The notes under the pieces: generated by a model
Databases searched by the model: none
The model's input: only the letters and a program-made list of their open reading frames with translations
Told to the model about the DNA's origin: nothing
NCBI GenBank assembly: GCA_021802645.1
Contig: JAJZRO010000003.1
Coordinates: 1 to 64,000 of the forward strand
DNA from: Deltaproteobacteria bacterium
GTDB taxonomy: Bacteria; Desulfobacterota; Desulfobulbia; Desulfobulbales; Desulfurivibrionaceae
Length of the DNA stretch: 64,000 nt
Direction: 5' to 3'
Program-made: the position numbers and the translations under genes
Part shown: piece after piece, positions 43,371 through 52,720 of the stretch
Position numbering within the stretch: the first letter of the stretch is position 1
How the letters are laid out: every line of letters starts with the position of its first letter

Positions 43371-45209
43371 GTGGCGAGCTTACTGATTGCAGCGATTCCG
43401 GCAAACGCTTCGGGTGCCAAAAGCACCTTCCCGGGCTTGGGAGGGGCGGACAAAAGTTCCTCCTTTTCCGATTACCTGGAGCGGAAGATGGTGACGGAGC
43501 CGGACGAGCGGAAAAGCCTGTTCGGCGTCGGCCAGAATGGGGCAGCGAACACGGCTGCCAGCGGCACGGATAACGCTGCCCCGTCCCAACCGGCGCCCAA
43601 GGAAAAGGATGACGGCACTGCCCAGAGCGCCAGCGTTTCAGCCCTGCTCGGCCAGTTTATGGCCGAGATCCGCAGCCAGACCAAGCAGAACGACACTGGT
43701 CCCGGCAACTGGACCGTTACCCTGCCTGATTCCTCCCTGCTCGTGAAACTGGCCGCGGATGCCGGCATGAGCGAGGCAGAGACCGCGGCGCTCATGCAGC
43801 AGTTTCAGGAACAAAAGGGCACCATGGACCTTGGCTCCTTGTTGAGCGCCCTGGTCAACCATTTCCAGGCGGCGCAGAACCAACAACCGGTGACCGTGGC
43901 GGAGACCGACTTGCCCTTCCTGGGGGCGATCCTCGAACGCATGGGCGTTTCGGCGGAGAAGATCCAGGAGATCAGCGAAAAGGCGGTGACCGGCGACAAC
44001 CAGTTGGATCTGGGGAAGTTCCTGTCGGCGCTTGACAGTGTCCAGGCCGACCAGCCCACGACCCTGAGCGACTGGGAAGGTGAGCAGTTGCAGAATCTGC
44101 TCGACGAAGCCGGGGTCTCCAAATCCATGCAACGCGGCCTGCTGCCGGAACGCAGCACGCCCTGGGAAACCCCGAACCAGCCGCTCAAGCCCGTTACCCT
44201 CACCATGGATCGCTTGCAGAATCTCTTGATCCAGGGGCTCCAGAATGTTGCCGACAACGCGCCCAAAGCCGATGTGCCTCAGCTCTTCGCGGACCTCAAG
44301 GCAATTTTTGCCCAGGCCGGGTTCAGTGAAAAAGGCGTGGGCTGGACCCCGGCCGTCCAGAAGGCCATGACCGACGTCTACCAAAACCTGCTGAACAATG
44401 TCGATCTTGCCTCGGCCCAACTGAGGAAAATGGAGGTCGCCTCGTCGCAGGTAAAGCAGGAGATGCTGGCCTCGGCAACATCGGCCAAGGAGCAGGCGTC
44501 CGGGGGGGCGACCGCCGCGAGCGGGGCCGCCGTGCAGCCCGTCACCCAGACCGCGGCCGCGGCCCAGATCAAAGATGAAAATACTGCCGACCTGCTGGCG
44601 GAAAAACAGTCGGAGTCCCTGCTGCCAGCAGGGGGAAAGATAGGGCAGGGCACGGCTTCGGAGCACTCGCAACGCGACCTCGTGATCCCGGTCAACACCC
44701 AGACGCAAGCGGTCCAGCCCCAACCCCAGATCGCGCCGCAGGCGGCGGCTCCACAGGCGCCCAGCTTGCCCCCTGCCCTGGAACAACAGACCATGGCCCG
44801 CATTTCCGAAGGCGTGCTCAGCGGCCTGCGTACCGACGAGCATCATCTGGTCCTGCGCCTTTATCCCAAGGAGTTGGGCGAGGTCAAGGTGGAGATGATG
44901 GTGCGCGACGACCATGTGGCGGTCGCTTTCTCCATGGAAAATTCACGGGTCAAGGAAGTGTTGGAAAAACACATGGATATGTTCCAGCAGAATCTGGAAC
45001 GGCAGGGTTTTACCCTGGAGGGATGCATGGTGTCGGTGAATCAGCAGAACGACGGCAACACCGAGGCGTGGCGTCAGTTTGTCCAGAACTGGCAGGGGCG
45101 CTACGGTGATGGACAGAAGACCACGCTGGCGGAAGGCGCGAATGACGTCCCTTACCTGCGTCCCACCGCAGGGGACACCGGTGCATCCGGAATCAATCTT
45201 TTTGCCTGA
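43371..45209 (+). CDS. fliK: flagellar hook-length control protein FliK
   Basis: A 612-residue exported molecular ruler. The long N-terminal and middle part is low in complexity (Gln, Ala, Thr, Ser); the conserved C-terminal switch domain is clear (LVLRLYPKELGEVKVEMMV and LRTDEHHL). It sets hook length and switches export to filament proteins. GTG start after GAGGAGC. First gene after the second sigma-54 promoter, followed by flgD and flgE. Confidence 0.9.
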   Translation: MASLLIAAIPANASGAKSTFPGLGGADKSSSFSDYLERKMVTEPDERKSLFGVGQNGAANTAASGTDNAAPSQPAPKEKDDGTAQSASVSALLGQFMAEIRSQTKQNDTGPGNWTVTLPDSSLLVKLAADAGMSEAETAALMQQFQEQKGTMDLGSLLSALVNHFQAAQNQQPVTVAETDLPFLGAILERMGVSAEKIQEISEKAVTGDNQLDLGKFLSALDSVQADQPTTLSDWEGEQLQNLLDEAGVSKSMQRGLLPERSTPWETPNQPLKPVTLTMDRLQNLLIQGLQNVADNAPKADVPQLFADLKAIFAQAGFSEKGVGWTPAVQKAMTDVYQNLLNNVDLASAQLRKMEVASSQVKQEMLASATSAKEQASGGATAASGAAVQPVTQTAAAAQIKDENTADLLAEKQSESLLPAGGKIGQGTASEHSQRDLVIPVNTQTQAVQPQPQIAPQAAAPQAPSLPPALEQQTMARISEGVLSGLRTDEHHLVLRLYPKELGEVKVEMMVRDDHVAVAFSMENSRVKEVLEKHMDMFQQNLERQGFTLEGCMVSVNQQNDGNTEAWRQFVQNWQGRYGDGQKTTLAEGANDVPYLRPTAGDTGASGINLFA

Positions 45210-45224
45210 GTAGGAGAAACAGCC

Positions 45225-45896
45225 ATGACCACCACATCGACCGTCAATTCCACCGTCCCGTACGCGGATACCTCTTCCACGCTCAAGACCGTGGGGAAAA
45301 AGGATCTGAACCAGGACGACTTCATGAAGCTTTTCATCACCCAGCTTCAGTTCCAGGACCCGCTGAAACCCATGGACAGCTACGAGATGGCCTCGCAGAT
45401 GGCCCAGTTCTCCAACATGAACGCCACCATGAAGATGGCGGACAACATGCAGAGCTTGCTCGATTACCAGAAGTCCCAGAACAATCTGCAACTGCTGGGA
45501 CTGATCGGCAAAAACGTCCAGGTGGCGGGGCAGAGTTTTGCGGTGACGAACGGCGCCCCCGCCCCGACCCAGTTCAGCCTCGCCAGTGCCGCCCAGACAT
45601 GCCAGGTCGCGATCACCGACGCCGCCGGCAATACGGTGCGGACCCTCAACCTGGGCGCGGTCGACGCCGGCTCCCACGACGTCGCCTGGGACGGCAAGGA
45701 TTACAACGGCAAGACCGTGCCCGACGGCACGTACAATTTCGCGGTCAAGGCAATGGACAGCGCCGGCCAGCAGGTCACGGCCAGCTACCTCACCACCGGC
45801 AAGGTGACGGGGCTCAACTTCAACGGGGCTGCCGCGAGCGTCGTGGTGGACGACAAACTCACCATGGCGGTCAGCGATATCACCGAAGTCAGATAA
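45225..45896 (+). CDS. flgD: flagellar hook assembly scaffold FlgD
   Basis: A 223-residue hook cap protein. The N-terminal block DLNQDDFMKLFITQLQFQDPLKPMD is diagnostic, and the C-terminal part has the tudor/fibronectin-like FlgD region (VAWDGKDYNGKTVPDGTYNF). It caps the growing hook while FlgE, encoded 40 bases downstream, polymerises. Confidence 0.96.
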   Translation: MTTTSTVNSTVPYADTSSTLKTVGKKDLNQDDFMKLFITQLQFQDPLKPMDSYEMASQMAQFSNMNATMKMADNMQSLLDYQKSQNNLQLLGLIGKNVQVAGQSFAVTNGAPAPTQFSLASAAQTCQVAITDAAGNTVRTLNLGAVDAGSHDVAWDGKDYNGKTVPDGTYNFAVKAMDSAGQQVTASYLTTGKVTGLNFNGAAASVVVDDKLTMAVSDITEVR

Positions 45897-45936
45897 CGCG
45901 TCCAGGCAACAGGCAACCACCCAACAGGAGGAAGAT

Positions 45937-48330
45937 ATGGGTCTTTCGAATTCACTTTATGCAAGCATCAGCGGCCTCTCCACCATGGGCAACGCCATGA
46001 GCGTGCTGGGCGACAACGTGGCCAACGTCAACACCATCGCCTTCAAGTCGAGCCGCGCCACCTTCCAGGACGTGTTGTCCCAGTCCATCGCCACGGCTGC
46101 CGGTTCGGCCCAGATCGGCCGCGGTGTGACCTTAAGCACGATCGATGGCCTCTTTGCCCAGGGCTCTTTTGAAAGCACCTCGACGGCGACCGACCTGGCC
46201 ATCGGCGGCGATGGTTTCTTCATGTTGCGCGCGGCGGGCAGCGCCCAGGCGGACATGTACACCCGGGCCGGCGAGTTCCGCTTCAATACCGAGGGCTATC
46301 TGATTAATCCCTCGGGCGCCTTTGTCCAGGGGTGGACCATCAATCCCACCTCCGGTGAGATTCAGGGCACTATCGGCGACATCAACCTGGGCAAGTCCAC
46401 CCCGCCGGTGGCCAGCACCAAGGTCGATGTGATCGTCAACGTCGATTCCCGTCAGAACAACGAGGTCACGGAGGCGAGACTGTATGACGCCTGGGATGGT
46501 CGCAACGCCGCGGCCGCCGTGCCGAGCGACCCGATCGCCTCCACCGCCTACAACTATACCTCGGCGATCAAGGTGTACGACTCCAAGGGCGCGGCCCATG
46601 ACGTCTCGATCTACTTCGATCGCACCACCAAGGACAACCAGTGGGAGTTCCTGGTCACCTGCCCGCCGCTGGAGGACCATCGGAACCTGACCACCGGCGT
46701 TGACGCGTCCGGCAATCTCAACGGCACCAACGATGAACTCACTATCTACGCGCCGGATACCACGTACAACGCCGCCAAGGACAAAGGTGCCGGCGCCCTG
46801 CTGTACGGCACCATCGATTTCAGCGTGTCCGGTGAAATCTCCAAGATCTCGGCGTGGCGGGTGCCGCCGGACGGCAAGGTGGACCCGGCCAGCGACGTGA
46901 ATCGGATCACCCTGGGCAGCACCGATCAGTACTATACCTTTGACACCAATTTCACCGGCGCGGCCACCAATCAGGCGATTGCCCTCAATCTCGGCGCCAC
47001 CTATACCGGTCAGACCACCGCGCTGCCCCAGATTCTGGTGAGCGACAAGGGGGCTTCTTCCACGGCGGGCGGCACCACCCCCATCACCAAAGAGACCCTC
47101 TGGAGTTCGGTCTTCGACTCGGCCGGCGCCCAGATGGCCAACGGTGACGTCTTTACCTTCAGCGGGTACGACCATGGCGGCAACGCGGTCTCCGGTTCCT
47201 ACACCGTGAACACCGCGGAGAAGGTGCAGTCATTGTTGGATCAGTTGGACACCACCTTCAGCTGTACCGCCACCATCGATGCCCAGGGCCGCATCGTCAT
47301 GACCGACAAGACCGGCGGCCCCTCCGGCATGTATGTGACCAACTTCACCACCACTTCCGCCAACAGCGCCAATCCGTTCGGCAGCGAGATCAATATCACC
47401 ACCTCCAAGCAGGAGGTGGTTTCCCCGGGACGCGGCATCACCAACCTTGGCCCCCCGGTGTCGGTGATCAACGCCACGACCGATTGGGGCAATGTGCTGA
47501 ACAGCGCTGGGGCCGGCCCCCTGGCGAATGGGAACACCTTTACCTTTGCCGGCACGCGGGGGGATGGCAGTGCGGTCAATGCCACCTTTACCGTGGGTAC
47601 CGATTACGGCCCGCCGCTCACCGCCCCCAGCGGCAAGGTGAACGACCTGCTCTTCTGGCTGGAGAATCAGTTCAACGCCGAGGCGAGCATCGATGGCGAT
47701 GGCCGGCTGGTGCTCACCGACCGCACGGCAAACGAACCCAACGGCTACACCAGCCAGTTGAGCGTCACCTCGGTCGCCAATACCGGCGCCGCGACCAATC
47801 TTTTTGGCCCGCCGGCCACCACCTTTGCGACCATCCCCTCCGACCTTACCGGTGAGGATGGCAGCATGCAGGGCGAGACGACCAGCACCGATTTCAACAC
47901 CGAGGCGCTTTCGTCGACCCAGTACGCCAACAGCTCCACCACCATCTTCCAGAACCAGAATGGGTTTGCCGCCGGCTTCCTGCAGTCGGTGTCGGTGGAT
48001 ACCACCGGCGTCATCACCGGCAATTATTCCAACGGCCAGGTGTTGAAGAAGGCGCAGGTGGCATTGGCGAGCTTCAACAATGTCCAGGGGCTGCGCAAGG
48101 AGGGCGGCAATATCTTCCGCGAGACCACCGACTCCGGCGCCCCGGTCACCGGCGCGCCCGGCACCAACGGTCTGGGTTCCATTTCGCCGAACTCCCTGGA
48201 GCAGTCGAACGTCGATCTGGGCACCGAGTTCGTGAAGCTCATCACCACCCAGCGCGGCTTCCAGGCGAACTCCAAGGTCATCACCACCACCGACGACATG
48301 TTGAGCGATCTCATCAACATCAAGCGGTAG
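45937..48330 (+). CDS. flgE: flagellar hook protein FlgE, long form
   Basis: A 797-residue hook subunit. The N-terminal rod/hook motif (GNAMSVLGDNVANVNTIAFKS) and C-terminal helix (VDLGTEFVKLITTQRGFQANS) are typical. FlgE is commonly 400-500 residues in enterics; here the middle holds two related about 110-residue modules (about 385-490 and 513-622) of the hook IN type, each with a NGDVFTF/NGNTFTF start and a GRIVMTD/GRLVLTD middle. A strong terminator follows. Confidence 0.95.
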   Translation: MGLSNSLYASISGLSTMGNAMSVLGDNVANVNTIAFKSSRATFQDVLSQSIATAAGSAQIGRGVTLSTIDGLFAQGSFESTSTATDLAIGGDGFFMLRAAGSAQADMYTRAGEFRFNTEGYLINPSGAFVQGWTINPTSGEIQGTIGDINLGKSTPPVASTKVDVIVNVDSRQNNEVTEARLYDAWDGRNAAAAVPSDPIASTAYNYTSAIKVYDSKGAAHDVSIYFDRTTKDNQWEFLVTCPPLEDHRNLTTGVDASGNLNGTNDELTIYAPDTTYNAAKDKGAGALLYGTIDFSVSGEISKISAWRVPPDGKVDPASDVNRITLGSTDQYYTFDTNFTGAATNQAIALNLGATYTGQTTALPQILVSDKGASSTAGGTTPITKETLWSSVFDSAGAQMANGDVFTFSGYDHGGNAVSGSYTVNTAEKVQSLLDQLDTTFSCTATIDAQGRIVMTDKTGGPSGMYVTNFTTTSANSANPFGSEINITTSKQEVVSPGRGITNLGPPVSVINATTDWGNVLNSAGAGPLANGNTFTFAGTRGDGSAVNATFTVGTDYGPPLTAPSGKVNDLLFWLENQFNAEASIDGDGRLVLTDRTANEPNGYTSQLSVTSVANTGAATNLFGPPATTFATIPSDLTGEDGSMQGETTSTDFNTEALSSTQYANSSTTIFQNQNGFAAGFLQSVSVDTTGVITGNYSNGQVLKKAQVALASFNNVQGLRKEGGNIFRETTDSGAPVTGAPGTNGLGSISPNSLEQSNVDLGTEFVKLITTQRGFQANSKVITTTDDMLSDLINIKR

Positions 48331-48359
48331 TAAGAACAGGATAGAGATGGGGTGATATG

Positions 48360-48394
48360 CCGGCTGACCGGATTTCCGGTCAGCCGGTTTTTTT
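48360..48394 (+). terminator. terminator of the fliK-flgD-flgE operon
   Basis: Perfect 12-bp arms CCGGCTGACCGG (48360-48371) and CCGGTCAGCCGG (48376-48387), a 4-base loop and seven T. Confidence 0.95.
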
Positions 48395-48414
48395 ATGGCA
48401 GGAGGGGAGGCGGG

Positions 48415-49173
48415 TTAGACGAGAAACTGGTCGAAAATGGCAAAGGCCTTGGCCACCACCGGCACCGAGGTGTCCAGCGTGAGGTAGGACTGCCCGGTCA
48501 GTTCCTGGTTGACCAGCTCGGGGCTGGCGGGCAGCAGGCCGCCCAGCGGCAGGTTGGCGGAGGTGACTGCCTCGTTGATCTTGGCCATCAGCTCGGGGCT
48601 GGCTGGTTCCGGCACCCTATTGACGATCAGGCACTGTTTCTTGATCTCGATTTTGAGCGGGCCGGTCAGTTCGGCAATGCGCGTGGCGGTAAGGATGCCG
48701 CGGGCCGAGGGGTCGGAGATCACGAAGAAGTAGTCGATCAGCCGCAGATTCATGCGGCTCAGATGCTCCATGCCCGCCTCGTTGTCCACCAGGATGTACT
48801 TGTAGTTGCCGGCCAGGTGGTCCATGGTCATGGCCAGGTGCTGGTTGGCGGCGCAGTAGCAGCCCGGACCGTCGGGCTGGCCCATGGTGAGGAGATCGAA
48901 GCCTTTTGCCTCCACCAGCGCCTGGTGCACCTTCATCTCCATGTACTGGTCGCGGGTGATGTTGGGCGGCATGTCGCCCTTGAGTTCCTTGCGGACCTGG
49001 CCGATGGTCAGCCCCACCTCAAGCCCCAGCAGTTCGTTGAGGTTGGCGTTGGCATCGGCATCCACCGCCAGGATCGGGGTCTGGCCTTTGGTGAGCAGAT
49101 AGTTGATGAGCAGGGCCGCGATGGTGGTCTTGCCGACCCCGCCCTTGCCCGCCATGGCGATGACTTTGGTCAT
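48415..49173 (-). CDS. cooC: CooC-type nickel-insertion ATPase
   Basis: A 252-residue MinD/SIMIBI-class ATPase. The deviant Walker A is GKGGVGKT (10-17), with VDADAN as the following switch region. GPGCYC holds Cys105 and Cys107, the CxC pair that binds Ni/Zn at the CooC dimer interface. CooC loads nickel into carbon monoxide dehydrogenase. No CODH gene is within the window, so it may serve one elsewhere or a related nickel enzyme. Monocistronic here, convergent with flgE. Confidence 0.88.
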   Translation of the reverse strand: MTKVIAMAGKGGVGKTTIAALLINYLLTKGQTPILAVDADANANLNELLGLEVGLTIGQVRKELKGDMPPNITRDQYMEMKVHQALVEAKGFDLLTMGQPDGPGCYCAANQHLAMTMDHLAGNYKYILVDNEAGMEHLSRMNLRLIDYFFVISDPSARGILTATRIAELTGPLKIEIKKQCLIVNRVPEPASPELMAKINEAVTSANLPLGGLLPASPELVNQELTGQSYLTLDTSVPVVAKAFAIFDQFLV

Positions 49174-49331
49174 GGTTCTCTCTCTTGCTGCAAAATTTGC
49201 CGGGAAGGCCCCATCGGCCTGTTCCCGTGTCGGATTCGCTCAGGTCCGTCAAATATAGGCAGCCCTGCCGATCATGTCAAATCAAAGCCGCCCGACGGGC
49301 CGCAACCCTTGGGAAATCCCCGAATTTTACC

Positions 49332-49359
49332 TTGCAACTTGAAGCCAAGTTGGTATGTT
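49332..49359 (+). promoter_or_regulatory. possible sigma-70 promoter of ileS
   Basis: TTGCAA (49332-49337) and TATGTT (49354-49359) lie 16 bases apart. The spacer holds a small palindrome CAACTT/AAGTTG. It is about 45 bases before ileS. Confidence 0.45.
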
Positions 49360-49405
49360 AGCCGTTTGATTTTTCGATGGCTCGCACCTCGGGGATGTGA
49401 CGGAA

Positions 49406-52213
49406 ATGACGGAAAAAACCACGGACTACAAGGCCACTCTCAACCTGCCCCAGACCGATTTCAAGATGAAGGCCAATCTCGCCCAGCGGGAGCCGGAATT
49501 CTTGCGGCAGTGGGACGAGCAGAACCTCTATGCTGCGGTGCAGCAGGCCACGGCCGGCCGACCGCTTTACGTGCTGCACGACGGTCCGCCCTACGCCAAC
49601 GGCCGTACCCACATGGGCCACGCCCTGAACAAAATTCTGAAGGACGTCATCCTCAAGTCGAAGCGCATGGCCGGCTACCATTGCCCCTACGTGCCGGGCT
49701 GGGATTGCCACGGTCTGCCCATCGAACTCAATGTCGACAAGGAGCTGGGCAGCAAGAAGCGGGAGATCTCGAAGGTCGCCTTCCGCGACGCCTGCCGCAA
49801 GTATGCGGCCAAGTGGATCGCGGTGCAGAAGGAGGAGTTCAAGCGGTTGGGCGTCTTGGGCGACTGGAATCACCCCTATCTCACCATCGACTACAAGTAC
49901 GAGGCCGCCATTGCCCGGGAGTTCAACCGTTTCCTCCTCTCCGGCGCGGTGACCCGCAGCAAGAAGCCGGTGCACTGGTGTTCCTCCTGTCAGACCGCCC
50001 TAGCCGAGGCCGAGGTCGAGTACGCGGACCATACCTCGCCCTCCATCTATGTGAAATTCCCGGTGGCGGACGACCTCCGCGCCGAGCTGCCGGCGCTCGC
50101 CGGCAAGAAGGTGGCGGCCCTGATCTGGACCACCACCCCGTGGACCCTGCCCGCCAACCTGGCCGTGGCCTTCCACCCGGACTACGACTACGTGGCCGTC
50201 GAGGTGAACGGCGAGGTACTGCTCATGGCCCAGGGGCTGGTGGACAAGGTGGTGGAGGAGTGCGGCATGGGCGAGTACGAGATCATCGCCACCTTCTCGG
50301 CCCGGGTGCTGGAAGGCAAAAAATGCCGGCATCCTTTCCTGGAACGCGAGTCGCTCATCATCCTCGCCGATTACGTCACTCTCGACGCCGGCACCGGCTG
50401 CGTCCACACCGCGCCGGGCCACGGCCGGGAGGACTACCTGAGCGGCGTTCGTTACGGTTTGCCGATCCTCTCGCCGGTCGCGGCCGACGGCCGCTTCACC
50501 GAGGAGGCGGGCCCGTACAGCGGCATGTTCACCTGGGAGGCGAACAAGGTCATCAACGCCGACCTGACCGCCAGCGGCTTCCTGCTGAAAGAAGGCAAGG
50601 TCAGCCACAGCTACCCGCACTGCTGGCGCTGCAAGAAGCCGGTGGCCTTCCGCGCCACCGAGCAGTGGTTCATCTCCATGGAGCAGAACGGCCTGCGGCA
50701 AAAGGCCCTGGCCGAGATCAAGAAGGTGGCCTGGATTCCCAAGTGGGGCATGGAGCGCATCTACGGCATGGTGGAGGGGCGGCCGGACTGGTGCCTCTCG
50801 CGCCAGCGCGCCTGGGGCGTGCCGCTCACCGTGGCCTACTGCGCCAAGTGTGGCGAGATCAAGAACGACGAGCAGGTGATGGCGAAGATCACCGCCCTCT
50901 TCGAGCAGGAGGGGGCGGACGCTTGGTACAGCCATCCGCTGAGTGATTTCATCGGGCCGGATGCCACCTGCGCCCAGTGCGGCAGCACGGAGTTCGTCAA
51001 GGAGGAGGACATCCTCGATGTCTGGTTCGACTCCGGGGTAAGTTACGCGGCGGTGCTCGAAGAGCGCGACGAGCTGGCGGCCCCGGCCGACCTCTACCTT
51101 GAGGGCAGCGACCAGCATCGCGGCTGGTTCCAGAGTTCGCTGCTGGCCGCGGTGGGCACCCGCGGCTATGCCCCCTACAAGGGGGTGCTCACCCACGGCT
51201 TCGTGGTGGACGGCCAGGGCAAGAAGATGTCCAAGAGTATCGGCAACGTCATTGCGCCGGAGACGATCATCAAGAATTACGGCGCCGAGATCCTGCGCCT
51301 GTGGGCCGCCTCGGAGGATTATCGCGACGACATCAAGATCTCCGACGACATCCTGAAGCAGCTGGCCGACGCCTACCGCAAGATCCGCAACACCGTGCGC
51401 TTCATGCTCGGCAACCTCTACGACTTCAACCCGGTCACCGACCGGGTGGCGGACAGCGCCATGGGCGAGCTGGACCGCTGGGCCCTGGCCCAGTTCGAGC
51501 AGCTCAAGAAGCGGATTTTGGCCGCCTACGAGACCTTCGAGTTCCATCTCGTCTACCACAGCCTCTCCCAGTTCTGCACGGTCACGCTCAGTTCGCTCTA
51601 CCTCGATATCCTGAAGGACCGGCTCTACGTCCTGCCGGCGGCCTCGGCTGAACGGCGGGCCGCGCAGACGGTCTTCTACGAGCTTACCGAGGGGCTCTTA
51701 CGCCTCATGGCCCCGGTCCTCTCCTTCCTGGCCGCCGAGGCGTGGGAGTTCCTGCCCGCCGATCCGGCGCGGCCGACTTTGGTCTTCACCGCCCTCTTCC
51801 CCGAGGTCAAGGAGGCCAGGTTGCAGGATGAGGTGCTCACCCGCCGTTGGGAACGGCTGCTCAAGGTGCGGGGTGAGCTGACCAAGGCCCTGGAGATCGC
51901 CCGCCAGAACAAGGTGATCGGTCATTCCTTGGAGGCGGCGGTCACCGTGGCGGCCAGCGACGAGCTGGCGGACTTCATCGCTGCCCACTGGGAGACGCTC
52001 CAGACCATCACCATCGTCTCGGTCATGCAGCAGGCGGCAAGCCTGCCGGCCGGCGCCTTTGTGAGCGAGGAGATCCCGGGTTTGAGCGTGGCCGTAGCCG
52101 CAGCCAGCGGCCAGAAGTGCGAGCGTTGCTGGACGCGCTCCGAGACGGTGGGCAGCGATGCGGCCCGGCCCGGTCTCTGCGGCCGGTGCGCCTCGGTGGT
52201 GGCGAGTCTGTGA
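49406..52213 (+). CDS. ileS: isoleucyl-tRNA synthetase
   Basis: About 935 residues, bacterial class I enzyme. The HIGH box is HMGH in PPYANGRTHMGHALNK, the KMSKS box is KKMSKSIGN, the editing domain has the Thr-rich LIWTTTPWTLPANLA block, and a C-terminal zinc site is CERCW...CGRC. ATG at 49406 is used here; GTG nine bases earlier is also possible. It heads an ileS-lspA-fabD unit. Confidence 0.97.
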   Translation: MTEKTTDYKATLNLPQTDFKMKANLAQREPEFLRQWDEQNLYAAVQQATAGRPLYVLHDGPPYANGRTHMGHALNKILKDVILKSKRMAGYHCPYVPGWDCHGLPIELNVDKELGSKKREISKVAFRDACRKYAAKWIAVQKEEFKRLGVLGDWNHPYLTIDYKYEAAIAREFNRFLLSGAVTRSKKPVHWCSSCQTALAEAEVEYADHTSPSIYVKFPVADDLRAELPALAGKKVAALIWTTTPWTLPANLAVAFHPDYDYVAVEVNGEVLLMAQGLVDKVVEECGMGEYEIIATFSARVLEGKKCRHPFLERESLIILADYVTLDAGTGCVHTAPGHGREDYLSGVRYGLPILSPVAADGRFTEEAGPYSGMFTWEANKVINADLTASGFLLKEGKVSHSYPHCWRCKKPVAFRATEQWFISMEQNGLRQKALAEIKKVAWIPKWGMERIYGMVEGRPDWCLSRQRAWGVPLTVAYCAKCGEIKNDEQVMAKITALFEQEGADAWYSHPLSDFIGPDATCAQCGSTEFVKEEDILDVWFDSGVSYAAVLEERDELAAPADLYLEGSDQHRGWFQSSLLAAVGTRGYAPYKGVLTHGFVVDGQGKKMSKSIGNVIAPETIIKNYGAEILRLWAASEDYRDDIKISDDILKQLADAYRKIRNTVRFMLGNLYDFNPVTDRVADSAMGELDRWALAQFEQLKKRILAAYETFEFHLVYHSLSQFCTVTLSSLYLDILKDRLYVLPAASAERRAAQTVFYELTEGLLRLMAPVLSFLAAEAWEFLPADPARPTLVFTALFPEVKEARLQDEVLTRRWERLLKVRGELTKALEIARQNKVIGHSLEAAVTVAASDELADFIAAHWETLQTITIVSVMQQAASLPAGAFVSEEIPGLSVAVAAASGQKCERCWTRSETVGSDAARPGLCGRCASVVASL

Positions 52214-52707
52214 GCGCCCGGCCCTCTTTTCTTCCGCTCATCCTGTGGGGCATCGGGGTGGTGGCCCTCGATCAGCTCACCAAGTGGCTTATCCAGGCGA
52301 ATTTTCTGCTCCACGAGAGCCGGGAGATCGTCCCCGGCCTCTTCAGCCTCACCTACATCACCAATACCGGCGCGGCGTTCGGCATCTTGGCCGGCGACCA
52401 TTCGACCCTGCGGATGATCTTCTTTGTGGCGATCGCCGCGATAGCGCTGGCGGTCATCATCTTGGGCTGGCACCAGCTCTGTGGGGAACAGCGGCTCATA
52501 CCGCATGCCCTGGGGCTGATTGCCGGCGGGGCGGTGGGCAATCTCATCGACCGGTTGCGCTTCGGCGCGGTGGTCGATTTTCTCGATTTCTACGTGCAGA
52601 ACCACCACTGGCCAGCCTTCAACGTGGCGGATTCCGCCATCTGCGTGGGGGTCGGTCTTTTTCTGCTGGGAAGTCTTTTGGCTTCCCGGCCCCAAAGAGC
52701 TCAGTAG
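52210..52707 (+). CDS. lspA: lipoprotein signal peptidase LspA
   Basis: A 165-residue inner-membrane aspartyl protease that removes lipoprotein signal peptides. Four hydrophobic helices are seen; catalytic Asp114 is in GNLIDRLRFG and Asp141 in FNVADSAI. GTG at 52210 overlaps the ileS stop in a GTGA. Confidence 0.96.
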   Translation: MSARPSFLPLILWGIGVVALDQLTKWLIQANFLLHESREIVPGLFSLTYITNTGAAFGILAGDHSTLRMIFFVAIAAIALAVIILGWHQLCGEQRLIPHALGLIAGGAVGNLIDRLRFGAVVDFLDFYVQNHHWPAFNVADSAICVGVGLFLLGSLLASRPQRAQ

Positions 52708-52720
52708 AGGAATAACGACG

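Noticed and set aside
50000-51559. 519-codon open frame opposite ileS
   Set aside because: Shadow of ileS.
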